Shown: positions 34,498 through 45,104 of the stretch, piece after piece | How positions within the stretch are numbered: position 1 is the first letter of the stretch | How the letters are laid out: each line of letters starts with the position of its first letter | Assembly: GCA_937923405.1 (NCBI GenBank) | Contig: CALDUY010000029.1 | Location: forward strand, 62,001 to 126,000 | Source of the DNA: an uncultured Gemmataceae bacterium | GTDB taxonomy: Bacteria > Planctomycetota > Planctomycetia > Gemmatales > Gemmataceae | Reading direction: 5' to 3' | Length of the DNA: 64,000 nucleotides | Notes under the pieces: generated by a model | What the model was told of the DNA's origin: nothing | Databases searched by the model: none | Seen by the model: the letters and a program-made list of their open reading frames with translations, nothing else | Made by a program: the position numbers and the translations under genes

Positions 34498-37400
34498 TCA
34501 ACTCCGCGCCGAAGCCGTGCTGCCCGGAGCCAGGCGAGGAGAGCGATTCCACAGCCAACGCACCAAAAGCAGCAGTCGACTCAGCAAGCCTAACCCCGCC
34601 ACGACGAGAATGGGCACAGTCGGTCCGGTGAACTGACCCAGGCCAAACGCCAACACTAGAAGTATCTCGGGCCAGAACCAGCGGGCCCCGGTTCGTAGCA
34701 CCGTGGAAATACTGATGGTCCACAGAGCAATCAGGGCGAACACCCAGCCTGCGGTGAACAGGACGGCCTGTTGGGTCTGACTGCGCGAGCTGGGGATGAG
34801 TCGGACACTCAAGGTGACTTCGGGTCGATCCCTGCGCCAGCTGAACGGTGTTCCCAAAGGACAAGCCGTCTCGACCGACGGTTCACTCAGCAACGGTGGG
34901 AAATCGCCGGCCTGTTGTTGCAACTCGGACAACCAACGAGACAGAGCAAGCCCTTCTGGTCCCAGGGCACGCTCGCCCGCAACACCGGTCTGGATCGCCA
35001 ACCGAGCCAAGGCCAACGAACGAGCCAGCCGTTGCCCAGCCGCCATCGCCTCCGCCGTCCGCTGCGAGGCGGTCAACTCGCGGAATAGCTCCAGTTCGAG
35101 ACTAGCGCGATGCAATTCGAGAACGGCTCGACGAGTCGCGCCGCTGCCTAGCCGAGTGCCTCCCGTGGACGACGACACCTCCCAGCCAGGCGGGATCTGC
35201 ACAGTCCACAGCAGCGGTCCGGGTTTGGCTCCGTCGAAAACCGGCGGTGTCAAGTCGGGCTGATCGAGCGATTCGCGGGCGGGATCGAAGCGATACCGAA
35301 TCACCACTTCGCGGATCCCTAAAGGAGCAGAAAAAGGCAGCGCAACCACGGAGCCAGTCAACGTAGTGGCTGCCGCGTCATCGACTCGGGCCTGGGCCGA
35401 CTCGACTCCTGCCGGTAGGCGGATCCGCAGTTCCGCTGGTGAGTCGTGCCGGATCCAATAGCGGGCCTCATGGCTCCAATGGTTGCCATCGGGCACCAGC
35501 GAGCGGACCTCGCCTAGGAGCAGTTGCACCGGCGCGAAGCTGGTCGAGGGGCGCGGCTCAACCCGCAGGCTCCACCTCGGTTCGCTCACCTGCCAGATCG
35601 ACTTGTCTCCTTGCGTGCGAGCCTCCACCCCAAACGCATTTTCGATCGACAGACTCTCGTCCAAATCGAGCAGCAACGTAGTTTTGGCTCCCTGGACGTG
35701 CAGATCGGGCAACGACACCGGGCCTTGAAAGGGCAGGCGGCCACGTACCGTGAAGCGGAAAGGATCGGCCTCTCCTGGCGATAGTTCCAGGATCCAGGAA
35801 CGTTCGCGACGGTTGCCCTCCTGGCGATGTTGTTCGCGGCGTCGGGTCTCGCTTCCGGCTGGCGTCTCCAACCAGGCGTCACCGTCCCAGTCGCTTAGGA
35901 GCACACTCAGAGAACGAGATTCGCTCAGGCCGCGCAACTCGCCCCGCGCGGTGAAGACTAGTTCCTTGTCCTCGCGCTGCGCCTGAAGCTGTATCGTGGC
36001 GTTGGGAACCGGTCCGGGTTGTACCAGGATGTTGCCGGCATAGCCCGGCTGCGAAGCCACCAAGACCAATTCGCTAGGGCTGCTGGGGCGATCCGGCGTG
36101 AGTTGCCGCATCTCCTGAGCCTCCAAGAGCAGCCCCGGCGCGGGTCGGAGTATCAGCCGCGCTCGCGACGACGTGGCCGAGCGCACCTGGAGGGAAGGAA
36201 GCTGAAAATAAGGAGTAACAGGCGTCTTTTTATCGTCTTTTGTAGTGGTGAGCGGCAGCCAGCCGATCAGATCGAACTGGGTCGAGCTAGTCGTTTTTTC
36301 CAGCCAGACCAACAGTCGTGTGCCGGACTGACTCCAGCGTCCGACCTCCGGCCCGGTGACGTTGGCAATGGTCCAGGGCTGTGGAGACTGTAAGTCGATC
36401 TCGATCACGGAAAGATCGCGAGTCGGTGCGGACAGTTCCAGACGCGCCGTCACCTCAGCCCGGTTGGGGCCGATCAGGAACGACAGTTCCTGCTTGGCCT
36501 CGATCTGCTGCCGAGCTGCCGAAAGGGCTAGGGACAACTCGGGCGGTTGACGTGGATCGCGACGAAAGCTACTGGCGTAGTCCAGCGAGTTGGCCGCCGG
36601 TCGCGTGCTGCCCGTCCAAAACGGAGCGAACTCGGCGGGCTTTAACCCCGACAGACGAAACCAGTTGGTTCGCTCGACACGCAGCCCCTGATGCCGATAA
36701 GCAAGGTATCCCGGAATTTTCGGATCCGGTTCGCCGCGCGGTCGAGGCAAGGGCAGCAGCACGGACGCGCCCCAGGGACCAGTTGGCACCAACTCCAGGG
36801 TGATCTCGATTTCGCCGGAGACCGGCACGGGAAAATCGAGGCGAACCGTTCGTTCCTCACCGTCGTTTTGCGTTGCCCAGTTGGTCAGTCGAATAGGATC
36901 AACAAGCGCTTTCAACTCTCCAAATAGTGATTTATCGTCGCTGGGTCGCCGGGCCTGCGCCGAACGAATCTCCAGAGAGGGGGGCACGTCCAGGAACAAC
37001 GAGGTGACTGCTCCCTCGCGAACCGTGTAACGGAGCAAGGCGGTGAGCAAGCTGGCATCGATCCGAAGATCCCAGAGGTAGGCTTCGCGGAACTCCAGAC
37101 GTGGCGGCTTGGCAGCACGCGGTTCCTGATACCAGCGAATCTGCAACGGCGACGAGATCGCCCCGAGTTCGACCTCTAGCCGCCGCGTCGTCCCTTGTTC
37201 GACCAGCCGTTGGGCCCCGTGCTTGATGAAGACGCGAGGATAGGTGGCTCCGTCGGGCACCTGGAAGTTGACCTGACTCTGGACCAGAGACGGCACACTG
37301 CAACGGACCTGACGTGTGCCCTCATCCTCGGAGGTCCGAGTTAACGCCGTCTGAAAGCGCAGCTCGATGTTGTGTCGGCCCGGCTCACTTAGTCGCAACA

Positions 37401-40400
37401 GATAGCCATTCCGCGGCGCGGGAAGTGCGGTTGGCCAGGCGCGCTTGCCGTCGACTAGCACGTCACCGATGAGTTGCACCTCGTCGAACGGTAGCTCCAG
37501 CAGGGTGGCTCCGTTGGCAAAGGAGTAGGCTTGCAAGGTGGCGGTGAACTCGGCACGATCGTTGACCACTCTTCCTTCGTAGCTGGCGTTGAGCAGGACG
37601 GCCCCGGCGGTTGCCATTGCCTTGGGACGAGCCAACTCCCGTAAGCGTTCCAGCAGGGCGGGGCGGACCAACACTGTGCCCGTGGGATCCTCACCGTCGG
37701 GCAACAACAAAACGAGGTTGTCGTCTGGGTCGGTCGGCTGGCCGGGACACACGGCAACGACGACGAGTACCGCCGCGGTGGTGGCCACGATCGGTTTGCG
37801 GATGGCCCAGACGAGAAAGGCAATGAAGGTCAACGCCAAGGCCAAAAGCAGTGGCCACCAAGCCAATGGCACCAGCGCCGAAGGCAGCCAGGCAACGGCT
37901 AGACCGGCACCGGCCAAACTGAGCAGCAGCACTTGCCAATACGAGTTAAGGGATCTTCGATAGAGAAAAAGTAGTCCCGCCGCCAGTACTCCCGCCAGCA
38001 GCAGACCACCCGCGGTCACCCAGTTCGCTCGCACCACGACGAGAGATTCTTCCGACGTTCCCGCGACCGGTATCCAGGTGGTCCAACCAGTCAGATCTTC
38101 AGCAGGACGGAACAGGCCCGGTTGCGTCGGCCTGGTTCGGCCTGAGCTGAGCCATTCCACCGCAGTGACGTATCTTCCGGTGACGTCCCGGCCATGCACG
38201 GCAGCATCCGTGATGGCGTTGTGCAGTGCCGCAGGCACCGTCGTCGAGAGGTCGCGCAGTTGCTCCCGAGTCGTCAAAATGACGGCGTTGGGCAGCGGCA
38301 ACAGGATGAGCGATTGTTCCTCCCAAGGAGCCAAGGCATCCTGTTCGTCCAGGCGAGCGCGTAACTGCACCCGAGTCGCCAGGGTGTAGCCACCCCGTCC
38401 CAGTGCCAGGCGATCGATCAAAACCGGAACCGATACGCCGAGGGTTTCACCTACGAGTTGTTCGACGAGCAGGGCTAAGGCAAGCGAGGTACCGCCATGC
38501 TCGGCACACAAGGCGGCACAGGCATCGATCACCGTTCGCCGAGTTGCTTCTCGGGAATCGACCGTTTGGCTGCTCCACGCTGGCCCTAGTTGAAACAGAT
38601 CCAGCAAGCGCGACGTGGTCGGACGCGGCCCAGCATCATGACGGCCATCGGGCAACAGCAGGGTGCGGCCATCTCTCAACGGCAACAATCCCGGAGGCAA
38701 CAGCCAGCGGCGTTCGAAGGCCGCCGGCGCGACGGGAAGTTCGGGGGCGGGAGCGTGCAGAACGAAGCCGATTCCGTCGCCGGTCGTCGACGTGGAGTAC
38801 AGCAACTCATACAGGACAAGTTCCTGATTGAGCGGCACGGGCAGGGCGACCGTGTATTGCTCGTCGAGCCTGGCTCCGTGTTCCAGCCATTGTCCGGCGA
38901 TGGCGACGGCGAGCAGGTTGCTCCTAGGGGGCAGGCGGATCGGCAAGGTACGCTGGGGCCAGCGCGCCAGACGGAAGCGAAGATGATGGTACAGTTCGCC
39001 GTTGGTGGTCAGCCAGCTGGTCAGTCGCGTTCGTTCGATGGCCGCATCTTCGCGCGGACCAGGACTGCTGGGACGATTTTCTAACACTAGACGTGGCATC
39101 TGCCCAGTGTAGCGATAGCCGCGACGATCCGACGAAGAGCGCGGCAGCTCGCGCAGGCCACTTCGCTCGACAACGCCCACGTCGGCATCGTTCAGCTGAA
39201 TGGTCAATTCGCCCTGTTGACGCACTGCTCCGGGCACGGTGACAAACGGCACCTCCCAAAGATTGCCGTCACGTGGCACGAGCAAACGGGTAGCTCGTAA
39301 AGTGGTCGATTTGCGAGCCGACAGGGGGCGATCGAACCACAAGCGCCAGGCCGAGCCAGCAGGACGGGCGGCGAGTAAAGTCAGAGTGTGCAGAGGCGAA
39401 CAGGGATCGAGAGCCGCCAGGGCGACCGAGGCATCGATAGCGGGCAGCGGCTCGCTGCGGATCGGCGGGCCAGTAGCGTTGCCGGTGCGCCACTCCCAGA
39501 GCGGCCCTTCCCCATCGAGCAGGCGAACGTCTACATAAGCCGGCGTGCCGCTCTCGCCTTCGACGGTAAGGCGAGTATCCAGCACGGCTCGGCGACCGGC
39601 GAGCAACAATTCCGAAGCGATCCGTGCCAGCAAGCGCGGTGGGCGTCCCTCGATTCGCAGCCTTCCAGTAAGACTTTCTCCACGAAACGGATAGTAATAA
39701 TCCGGATTAGACTTGCCCCATGGTCCCCCTGCGATTGCCTCTCCAGGGACAAAGGAACTGGAGACGCTGGCTCGGTAGGTTTGTTCGTCGAACTCGATGG
39801 CCAGGCCACCCTCGCGATAGCGCGCACCAAGCGGCACGACGTCAGGGAAGGGCCACTCTCCGGTTGGGCCGTCGGTACGGCGGAGTCGCACCACCAGTGA
39901 CGTGGTCGCCTCGCCGGCCCCCATTCGCAGAGGGCGACGCAGTTCGACGAGCAGCCGCGTGCCACGCTTGTCAGAGCGCACGCCCCAGCTGCGCAGAAGG
40001 TCCGTCGGCGTCAGCTCGACCGTATCGACCTCCCAGGCTGGAGGCAGTCGTAGCGGTAGTTGAAACAGCTGGCCCTGGCGTAGTTCATAGTCGATCTGGG
40101 TGACCAGCTCCATGCCGTCGCTGGCCAGTTTCCACCAAGACTGCTGCCCGGCGCGAAACTCGACACCGCCGGCCTGGATCTGTCCACCGGGGCGGCGCGG
40201 TCGGCCCGCAGCGGTGGCCAATCCGCCTCCTTGCAACGTCAGTCGCCGCAGCGTGATGCCGGCCTCGGCTTCGGGAATCAGCGACGAGTCGATCAGCCGA
40301 TAGTCCCCCGGTTGCCAGGACAGCAAGCGTAGCTCCGGATGCAGCCATAGTTCCAAGGTTTCGCCACGCGGCACGGTGCCCAACAGTTGCAGCGAGGGAC

Positions 40401-41469
40401 TGGTCCACGGCACGACAATAGCTCGGTTGGGTTGCGGCTCGGTGGGCAGCTCGCTGGCCAGTGGTGCCACGCAGCGAATCTCGATCACGCCCTCACGCAA
40501 GGGTTTACCCAGGCGAATCATCAGACGGCCCGGTTGTTGGGCGGCGACTGGCAGTGTATCCCAGCGTTCGATCTCTGGAGCCTGCACCTCGACGGGACGC
40601 AAGAGTGGGTCGTATTCGCAGACCAGCTCGCGGACATCCTGGCCCAAAGCCTCGACATTGAACAGGCTGGTCGTCTCCAGGCCGTCGGGGGAGAGTCGCT
40701 GCGTCATTTTGTGCCAACTTAAGACGAGAGAAGATCCTTCGGTCTCGGCACGACGCAGCAACAAGGTCAATTGTGACTTGCCGCCGATCGGCAATCGCCA
40801 CAATTGCCGGTTCGGGGTGGCCGTGGGATGCGGTCCGGAAACCAGCGACCCATCGATCAACGACAGCAGCCGATCCGCCGGCAGCTCGACCTCCAGTGAA
40901 CCAGCAGGACACTCCGGCAAGCGTAGATCGACGAGCAAGCCTTCCGGGCGTGGCTCGGTGCGTGCCGACCACTCGAAGGTAACGGTCTGTTCCCCGGGCT
41001 GATCGAGGTACAACGCTAGTGAGCGGCCTTTGCCGTCGCCTTCACTGAAGGTGGTCAGTATGGCGTCACGGTTATCGAGACGCGGCTGCTTGACGGCCAG
41101 ATTGAAGCTAGCTCCCTCACCTGTGAGTTTCAGCAGAGCCGGGGCAGGGCCTTGCAACGAGACGCGCCATTGCGCCGTACCGACCAGGGCCGAACTCTCA
41201 GAGAGACTGGCTCGATAGCGAGCCTCGATCAATTTAGGAGCAGAGAGGGCCTTTTTACCTCGGGCGGCTTCGCGGACCAACTGCTCGAACTGGGAACGTG
41301 GCAGGCGAGTCAGCACCCCTTCCTTGAGCCGTTTCAGTTCCTCCGACCACCGCGACTGGGGAAGCAGCACACGACGAAGCGGCAACGGATCCGGCTCCTC
41401 GGAAACGGCTCCCGTGGCGACAGCCCCCAGCACGACCGTGAACAATAACCCCAGAATCGCGCGCGTCAT
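34498..41469 (-). CDS. Giant exported/membrane protein of unknown function (2323 aa, two fused units)
   Basis: 2323 residues, not matched to any family I know. The signal peptide is AILGLLFTVVLGAVATGAVSE. Hydrophobic helices cluster twice: about 1147-1250 and about 2230-2310. Long beta-rich stretches between them alternate short hydrophobic strands with Pro/Gly turns (LRLPPAWEVDTVELTP, FNVEALGQDVRELVCEYDP). A similar module begins each half: SQFEQLVREAARGKK at about 59-73 followed by EARYRASLSESSALVGTAQW, and VLVRPALLERLRELARPKAM at about 1266-1285 followed by LNASYEGRVVNDRAEFTATL. So this protein looks like two tandem units, each an extracytoplasmic region plus membrane bundle. Its ATG overlaps the upstream gene stop (ATGA). 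Sequence suggests an envelope protein; no enzymatic motif was found. Confidence 0.85.
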   Translation of the reverse strand: MTRAILGLLFTVVLGAVATGAVSEEPDPLPLRRVLLPQSRWSEELKRLKEGVLTRLPRSQFEQLVREAARGKKALSAPKLIEARYRASLSESSALVGTAQWRVSLQGPAPALLKLTGEGASFNLAVKQPRLDNRDAILTTFSEGDGKGRSLALYLDQPGEQTVTFEWSARTEPRPEGLLVDLRLPECPAGSLEVELPADRLLSLIDGSLVSGPHPTATPNRQLWRLPIGGKSQLTLLLRRAETEGSSLVLSWHKMTQRLSPDGLETTSLFNVEALGQDVRELVCEYDPLLRPVEVQAPEIERWDTLPVAAQQPGRLMIRLGKPLREGVIEIRCVAPLASELPTEPQPNRAIVVPWTSPSLQLLGTVPRGETLELWLHPELRLLSWQPGDYRLIDSSLIPEAEAGITLRRLTLQGGGLATAAGRPRRPGGQIQAGGVEFRAGQQSWWKLASDGMELVTQIDYELRQGQLFQLPLRLPPAWEVDTVELTPTDLLRSWGVRSDKRGTRLLVELRRPLRMGAGEATTSLVVRLRRTDGPTGEWPFPDVVPLGARYREGGLAIEFDEQTYRASVSSSFVPGEAIAGGPWGKSNPDYYYPFRGESLTGRLRIEGRPPRLLARIASELLLAGRRAVLDTRLTVEGESGTPAYVDVRLLDGEGPLWEWRTGNATGPPIRSEPLPAIDASVALAALDPCSPLHTLTLLAARPAGSAWRLWFDRPLSARKSTTLRATRLLVPRDGNLWEVPFVTVPGAVRQQGELTIQLNDADVGVVERSGLRELPRSSSDRRGYRYTGQMPRLVLENRPSSPGPREDAAIERTRLTSWLTTNGELYHHLRFRLARWPQRTLPIRLPPRSNLLAVAIAGQWLEHGARLDEQYTVALPVPLNQELVLYELLYSTSTTGDGIGFVLHAPAPELPVAPAAFERRWLLPPGLLPLRDGRTLLLPDGRHDAGPRPTTSRLLDLFQLGPAWSSQTVDSREATRRTVIDACAALCAEHGGTSLALALLVEQLVGETLGVSVPVLIDRLALGRGGYTLATRVQLRARLDEQDALAPWEEQSLILLPLPNAVILTTREQLRDLSTTVPAALHNAITDAAVHGRDVTGRYVTAVEWLSSGRTRPTQPGLFRPAEDLTGWTTWIPVAGTSEESLVVVRANWVTAGGLLLAGVLAAGLLFLYRRSLNSYWQVLLLSLAGAGLAVAWLPSALVPLAWWPLLLALALTFIAFLVWAIRKPIVATTAAVLVVVAVCPGQPTDPDDNLVLLLPDGEDPTGTVLVRPALLERLRELARPKAMATAGAVLLNASYEGRVVNDRAEFTATLQAYSFANGATLLELPFDEVQLIGDVLVDGKRAWPTALPAPRNGYLLRLSEPGRHNIELRFQTALTRTSEDEGTRQVRCSVPSLVQSQVNFQVPDGATYPRVFIKHGAQRLVEQGTTRRLEVELGAISSPLQIRWYQEPRAAKPPRLEFREAYLWDLRIDASLLTALLRYTVREGAVTSLFLDVPPSLEIRSAQARRPSDDKSLFGELKALVDPIRLTNWATQNDGEERTVRLDFPVPVSGEIEITLELVPTGPWGASVLLPLPRPRGEPDPKIPGYLAYRHQGLRVERTNWFRLSGLKPAEFAPFWTGSTRPAANSLDYASSFRRDPRQPPELSLALSAARQQIEAKQELSFLIGPNRAEVTARLELSAPTRDLSVIEIDLQSPQPWTIANVTGPEVGRWSQSGTRLLVWLEKTTSSTQFDLIGWLPLTTTKDDKKTPVTPYFQLPSLQVRSATSSRARLILRPAPGLLLEAQEMRQLTPDRPSSPSELVLVASQPGYAGNILVQPGPVPNATIQLQAQREDKELVFTARGELRGLSESRSLSVLLSDWDGDAWLETPAGSETRRREQHRQEGNRRERSWILELSPGEADPFRFTVRGRLPFQGPVSLPDLHVQGAKTTLLLDLDESLSIENAFGVEARTQGDKSIWQVSEPRWSLRVEPRPSTSFAPVQLLLGEVRSLVPDGNHWSHEARYWIRHDSPAELRIRLPAGVESAQARVDDAAATTLTGSVVALPFSAPLGIREVVIRYRFDPARESLDQPDLTPPVFDGAKPGPLLWTVQIPPGWEVSSSTGGTRLGSGATRRAVLELHRASLELELFRELTASQRTAEAMAAGQRLARSLALARLAIQTGVAGERALGPEGLALSRWLSELQQQAGDFPPLLSEPSVETACPLGTPFSWRRDRPEVTLSVRLIPSSRSQTQQAVLFTAGWVFALIALWTISISTVLRTGARWFWPEILLVLAFGLGQFTGPTVPILVVAGLGLLSRLLLLVRWLWNRSPRLAPGSTASARS

Positions 41470-44400
41470 AGCGGTCGTCCCGTGCGTTCCACACTACTGC
41501 CCATCGGACGAGGCACATCGACGGTCGAAGGTTCGACCGGCGGTCGGGCTGGTTCGGGCCGCGATAGCGAGGAGCCTTGCTTAGAACGACTGAAGCTCGG
41601 CAGAAAAACCAGCTGCCGACGATAGCGTTCGTGCAACCCCCACTGCACCAGACCCAGTACGGCCAGCACGAGCACGCCAGGTATGGCCCCGTAGGCCAAC
41701 TCACTGGCCAGCAGTGGCCAGAGAAAGGCCACCACTAGCACCAGCACTAGCACCGTCAGCAACAGCAGCCAAGCACTGGTTCGCACCTGCCCGCCAGGCA
41801 TGGGGATCGACAACCACCACAAAGCGAGGCCCAGCAGCGTGACGGTCAACGAACAAAGCAACAGCCAGACCTGTCGCGGGGCGTGAACCAGCTGAAGGAT
41901 AGTGGCTCCGTCATGCCAGAGGACGAGTGAAGGAGCCTCATCCTCCGTTGGGCGCGGGGGGAATTCGCCGGCAAACCAGCGTTCCAACTCGGCGGTCCGA
42001 ATGGCGGACTCGGGAGCCGGCAGCCAGCCGCGCCAGCCCCAACGCAGTGGTGCCGATGGTCCGGGTTCGGGAGCCAACACAATTCGGTTAGCGGGAAGGC
42101 GAATTTGCCAACGTGTCGGAATTTCCGCCAGGTCGCCGAGGAGGCGCGGCAGAACTAGCGGCGTCGTCAGCGTCGTGGCCTGAACTCTTCCCGGATCCAA
42201 CCGATAGGAAATATCCAAAATAGCCGGCTTCCGTACTAGGTCTGGAGCCAGACGCAGTCGCACGATCCGGCCGCGCTGTTCGGCTCGCTCGGTAGGGACT
42301 GGCTCGGGGCTTACCTGTCGACCGTCCAATTTGACTTCCAGGCCGATCATCGACGATGGAGCCGGCAGCTCTATTTCCAAAGAGCGCGCGGCCAGGCGGG
42401 CCACTCGGTAGCTGACGTGGTACGACTGCATGCCATTGGCCGCTACCTGCACTCGGGCCAGGGCACGTTCTAGTAGCGCCGGCGTCGCTGGTTCTCCGTA
42501 CCCCAGATCGAGCATCAATGGCTGATCGACCCGTTCGGAGCGTACCACGAGAACCGGCAGTTGCGACCGGCCAGCCACGATCTCAATGTTCTGCTCACTC
42601 CAGCCAGGAGCCGCCAACGCAAACGGCCCGCCCTCGCTCCAGAGCCGAACCCGCGTCTCGCCGCGCGTCGTCTGTTCCGGCACAACCAGGGGTATGGAAA
42701 CCGGTTCCCCCAAGGGCACACTAGCCAGCGGCACCGAGTATTCCAGGATTAGCAACGGCTGACGAGCGTCGGCGGGAAGGATGGTGACGGTCTCCTTAGA
42801 GCGGCCCTCGACAAGGCGTCCGCCTTCACGCAGTTGCACTCGCCCCGCTAGCGCTGCTGGAAGTTTCAGATTCAGCCGAGACGAGGCTTGTGGCAAGGTA
42901 TAGCGCAGCTCGTGACGAATGCGGGCCTCGGCGGGCAGCAGGGTGACATCGATCAGCGACGTCACTTGGACCGGCGGACGGTACGGTTGCCAGGACAGTT
43001 CCAGCGTCTCCGGCGCGGCGCGGGGATAACGCCAGGTCAGTTCGTGTGTGGTCTGTCGCGTCAGCTCCAATCCGGGAACAGCCATCGAGGCCACTAGCTC
43101 GACCATCGGCGGCACCTGTGCGGTGATCGTGCCGTCCTGCTCTAGCGTACCAATCGGACGCGGTAAGCCGAGTATGACTTTATCTGGATTTTTCAGATCT
43201 ACAATAGAAGAATAATTAGCGTCAACTCGAACAGAGAACGGCGTGAGGACGGCATCGGGACCGCCTCGGGACAGGCGAAACTCGACGGTGCGTGTGGCCG
43301 GGTCATACTGCACACCGCGCACTCGATCCGGCAGTTGGAACCCGCTTTCTTCGTTGTAGGTACAGCCCTCGGGGAGGCGGACGGAGAAGCGATCGACCTC
43401 GGCCCAGCGTGGCGTAACCGTCAGACTCGACTGCACCTGCCAGCGTGGCCCCTCGGGCGAATCCGTCGTCAGCACGAACAGATGAGCGGCGCGGGTTTTG
43501 ATCTGACCGCGAACACTTTCGGCCTCGATCTCCAGCCAGGACGGCGAACCCCGCCAGCTGCCCCCACCGGGACCGTAGCGAAACGCCGCCGCCAGATTCG
43601 GCTCGCGTCGCAACTCCTCGTCAGTAGCCCCGCGACGAGTCAGGTCAGCATAGGCGGTGAACTCTAGGTGCCAGTCCGGCAGTGAATTGGTCACTAACAG
43701 CGTGCCGATCTGTCGAGCCGCCCCGACGACGGCGAAGGGCCCGATGCCCACACCTTTTCCTGAACCGGGTTTCGGTGCAGCCTGACTGTGCAGGATCGTC
43801 ACCGTCAGCGGTGCGGCGCTCGGCTCCTTCAGACGAATGGTTCGTAACGACACCAGCTTTTGATCGGCGACGGCGATGTTCTGAACCCGTGCTTCATCCT
43901 CGGGACTGACCTTGATCTGGGCGTGGACCGGCACCAACAGTTGCCATTGATTCGTCTGACCGCCTCGGGTTCGCAGCACCAGTTTGGCCTCGGTGGACAG
44001 TTCCGGCTGGTCTTCTCGTCGCTCGACCCGAGTAAGGATCTGTCCCTCGGCTTCGAGAACCGCCGTCGAGGCCGCCGCTCCCGCCCCGCGCCAGGCCAGC
44101 TCGAGCTTCTCGACAGGGCCAAGCCCACCCGATAGTCGATTTCCTTGCAGCGACAATAGCGATTCGGCGAGCGGTTTGCCTCCCAGGCGAATCTCCCGTG
44201 CCCCAGCGGGTAGTTCTAACTCTAGTGTGGTAATGGCGGCGCGGGGCAGATCCAGCGCTAGACTGCTGCCAGAACTGGTCGTGTTTACCGGCAGGACGAA
44301 TTCCAGGGTCAGCTGATGATCGCCTGGCTTGTCGATCTCGACCACGAACCCCTCCTCGTCGCTGGCCCGTCCTCGCGTCGCGGGACTCCGCAAGCGCGGG

Positions 44401-44855
44401 GTGCGACCCTCCAGCGATACTCCCGTGGCGATCCCCGGACTACAGGCCAACCGCACGCTTTCGTTGGCTTGCTCGGTCTCGAACTCGAACAAGGCTGACA
44501 GCGTGGCCAGATTGCCTTCGATCTTGCCTTTCAGCTGCACTCGCGAAGGCGTGCGGACACTCGGTCGCTCGACTTGCTTTTTCAGCCGCTCTAGTTCGTC
44601 CAACAGCGACTTGTACTTCTCCGGCGTCAGGACAAACGCTCCGGGAGGCAGTTTCATCAAGGCGTCGCGGAAGTTGTCATAGACGGCAATAATCGATCCC
44701 GGGGGCAACGTGGTCTCTTTCGCTAGTTTGTTGGCCTTGTCGCGAGACTCCGGCTTGTCCTGAGTCTGTTCCTCGGCGCGCGGTTCCGCCGCCAGGGCCA
44801 CCAGTCCCACCAGCAGTAACATCAGCGTGATACCACGGATGACAGTCGCGTGCAA
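41466..44855 (-). CDS. Large exported/membrane protein of unknown function (1129 aa, single unit)
   Basis: 1129 residues from a TTG at 44855, with GGAGG about eight bases upstream. The signal peptide is ITLMLLLVGLVALAAEPRA. After a charged linker come VLTPEKYKSLLDELERLKKQ (75-94) and LKGKIEGNLATLSALFEFET (108-127), which match in layout the unit starts of the 2323-residue protein. The middle is beta-rich, with many amphipathic strands. The C-terminal membrane bundle (about 985-1080) includes VWLLLCSLTVTLLGLALWWL and LASELAYGAIPGVLVLAVLG, followed by a Pro-rich cytoplasmic tail. The gene overlaps the next by four bases. Function is unknown; a role at the cell envelope is inference. Confidence 0.85.
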   Translation of the reverse strand: MHATVIRGITLMLLLVGLVALAAEPRAEEQTQDKPESRDKANKLAKETTLPPGSIIAVYDNFRDALMKLPPGAFVLTPEKYKSLLDELERLKKQVERPSVRTPSRVQLKGKIEGNLATLSALFEFETEQANESVRLACSPGIATGVSLEGRTPRLRSPATRGRASDEEGFVVEIDKPGDHQLTLEFVLPVNTTSSGSSLALDLPRAAITTLELELPAGAREIRLGGKPLAESLLSLQGNRLSGGLGPVEKLELAWRGAGAAASTAVLEAEGQILTRVERREDQPELSTEAKLVLRTRGGQTNQWQLLVPVHAQIKVSPEDEARVQNIAVADQKLVSLRTIRLKEPSAAPLTVTILHSQAAPKPGSGKGVGIGPFAVVGAARQIGTLLVTNSLPDWHLEFTAYADLTRRGATDEELRREPNLAAAFRYGPGGGSWRGSPSWLEIEAESVRGQIKTRAAHLFVLTTDSPEGPRWQVQSSLTVTPRWAEVDRFSVRLPEGCTYNEESGFQLPDRVRGVQYDPATRTVEFRLSRGGPDAVLTPFSVRVDANYSSIVDLKNPDKVILGLPRPIGTLEQDGTITAQVPPMVELVASMAVPGLELTRQTTHELTWRYPRAAPETLELSWQPYRPPVQVTSLIDVTLLPAEARIRHELRYTLPQASSRLNLKLPAALAGRVQLREGGRLVEGRSKETVTILPADARQPLLILEYSVPLASVPLGEPVSIPLVVPEQTTRGETRVRLWSEGGPFALAAPGWSEQNIEIVAGRSQLPVLVVRSERVDQPLMLDLGYGEPATPALLERALARVQVAANGMQSYHVSYRVARLAARSLEIELPAPSSMIGLEVKLDGRQVSPEPVPTERAEQRGRIVRLRLAPDLVRKPAILDISYRLDPGRVQATTLTTPLVLPRLLGDLAEIPTRWQIRLPANRIVLAPEPGPSAPLRWGWRGWLPAPESAIRTAELERWFAGEFPPRPTEDEAPSLVLWHDGATILQLVHAPRQVWLLLCSLTVTLLGLALWWLSIPMPGGQVRTSAWLLLLTVLVLVLVVAFLWPLLASELAYGAIPGVLVLAVLGLVQWGLHERYRRQLVFLPSFSRSKQGSSLSRPEPARPPVEPSTVDVPRPMGSSVERTGRPL

Positions 44856-45104
44856 CGAAACTTCCTCCAGGGAGAGCGCGGATCCGGCGACGGGAATCGG
44901 AGCGATTATACCAGTTTGGCAAGCCGCTTCGGGAGGGAAAAGCGAGCGGTTTGGGCAAACCGCGTCAACCGCGAAGACCGAATGGGAGGACGCTGTCGAG
45001 TGATCCTCAGCTGTCGCTAGTTACTCCCTTACTCACCGTTTGTAAATGGTGATAACGGCACAAGCGCGACGGCTCACCCCGCTGCCTTGCCGGCGTCTTT
45101 CTAT

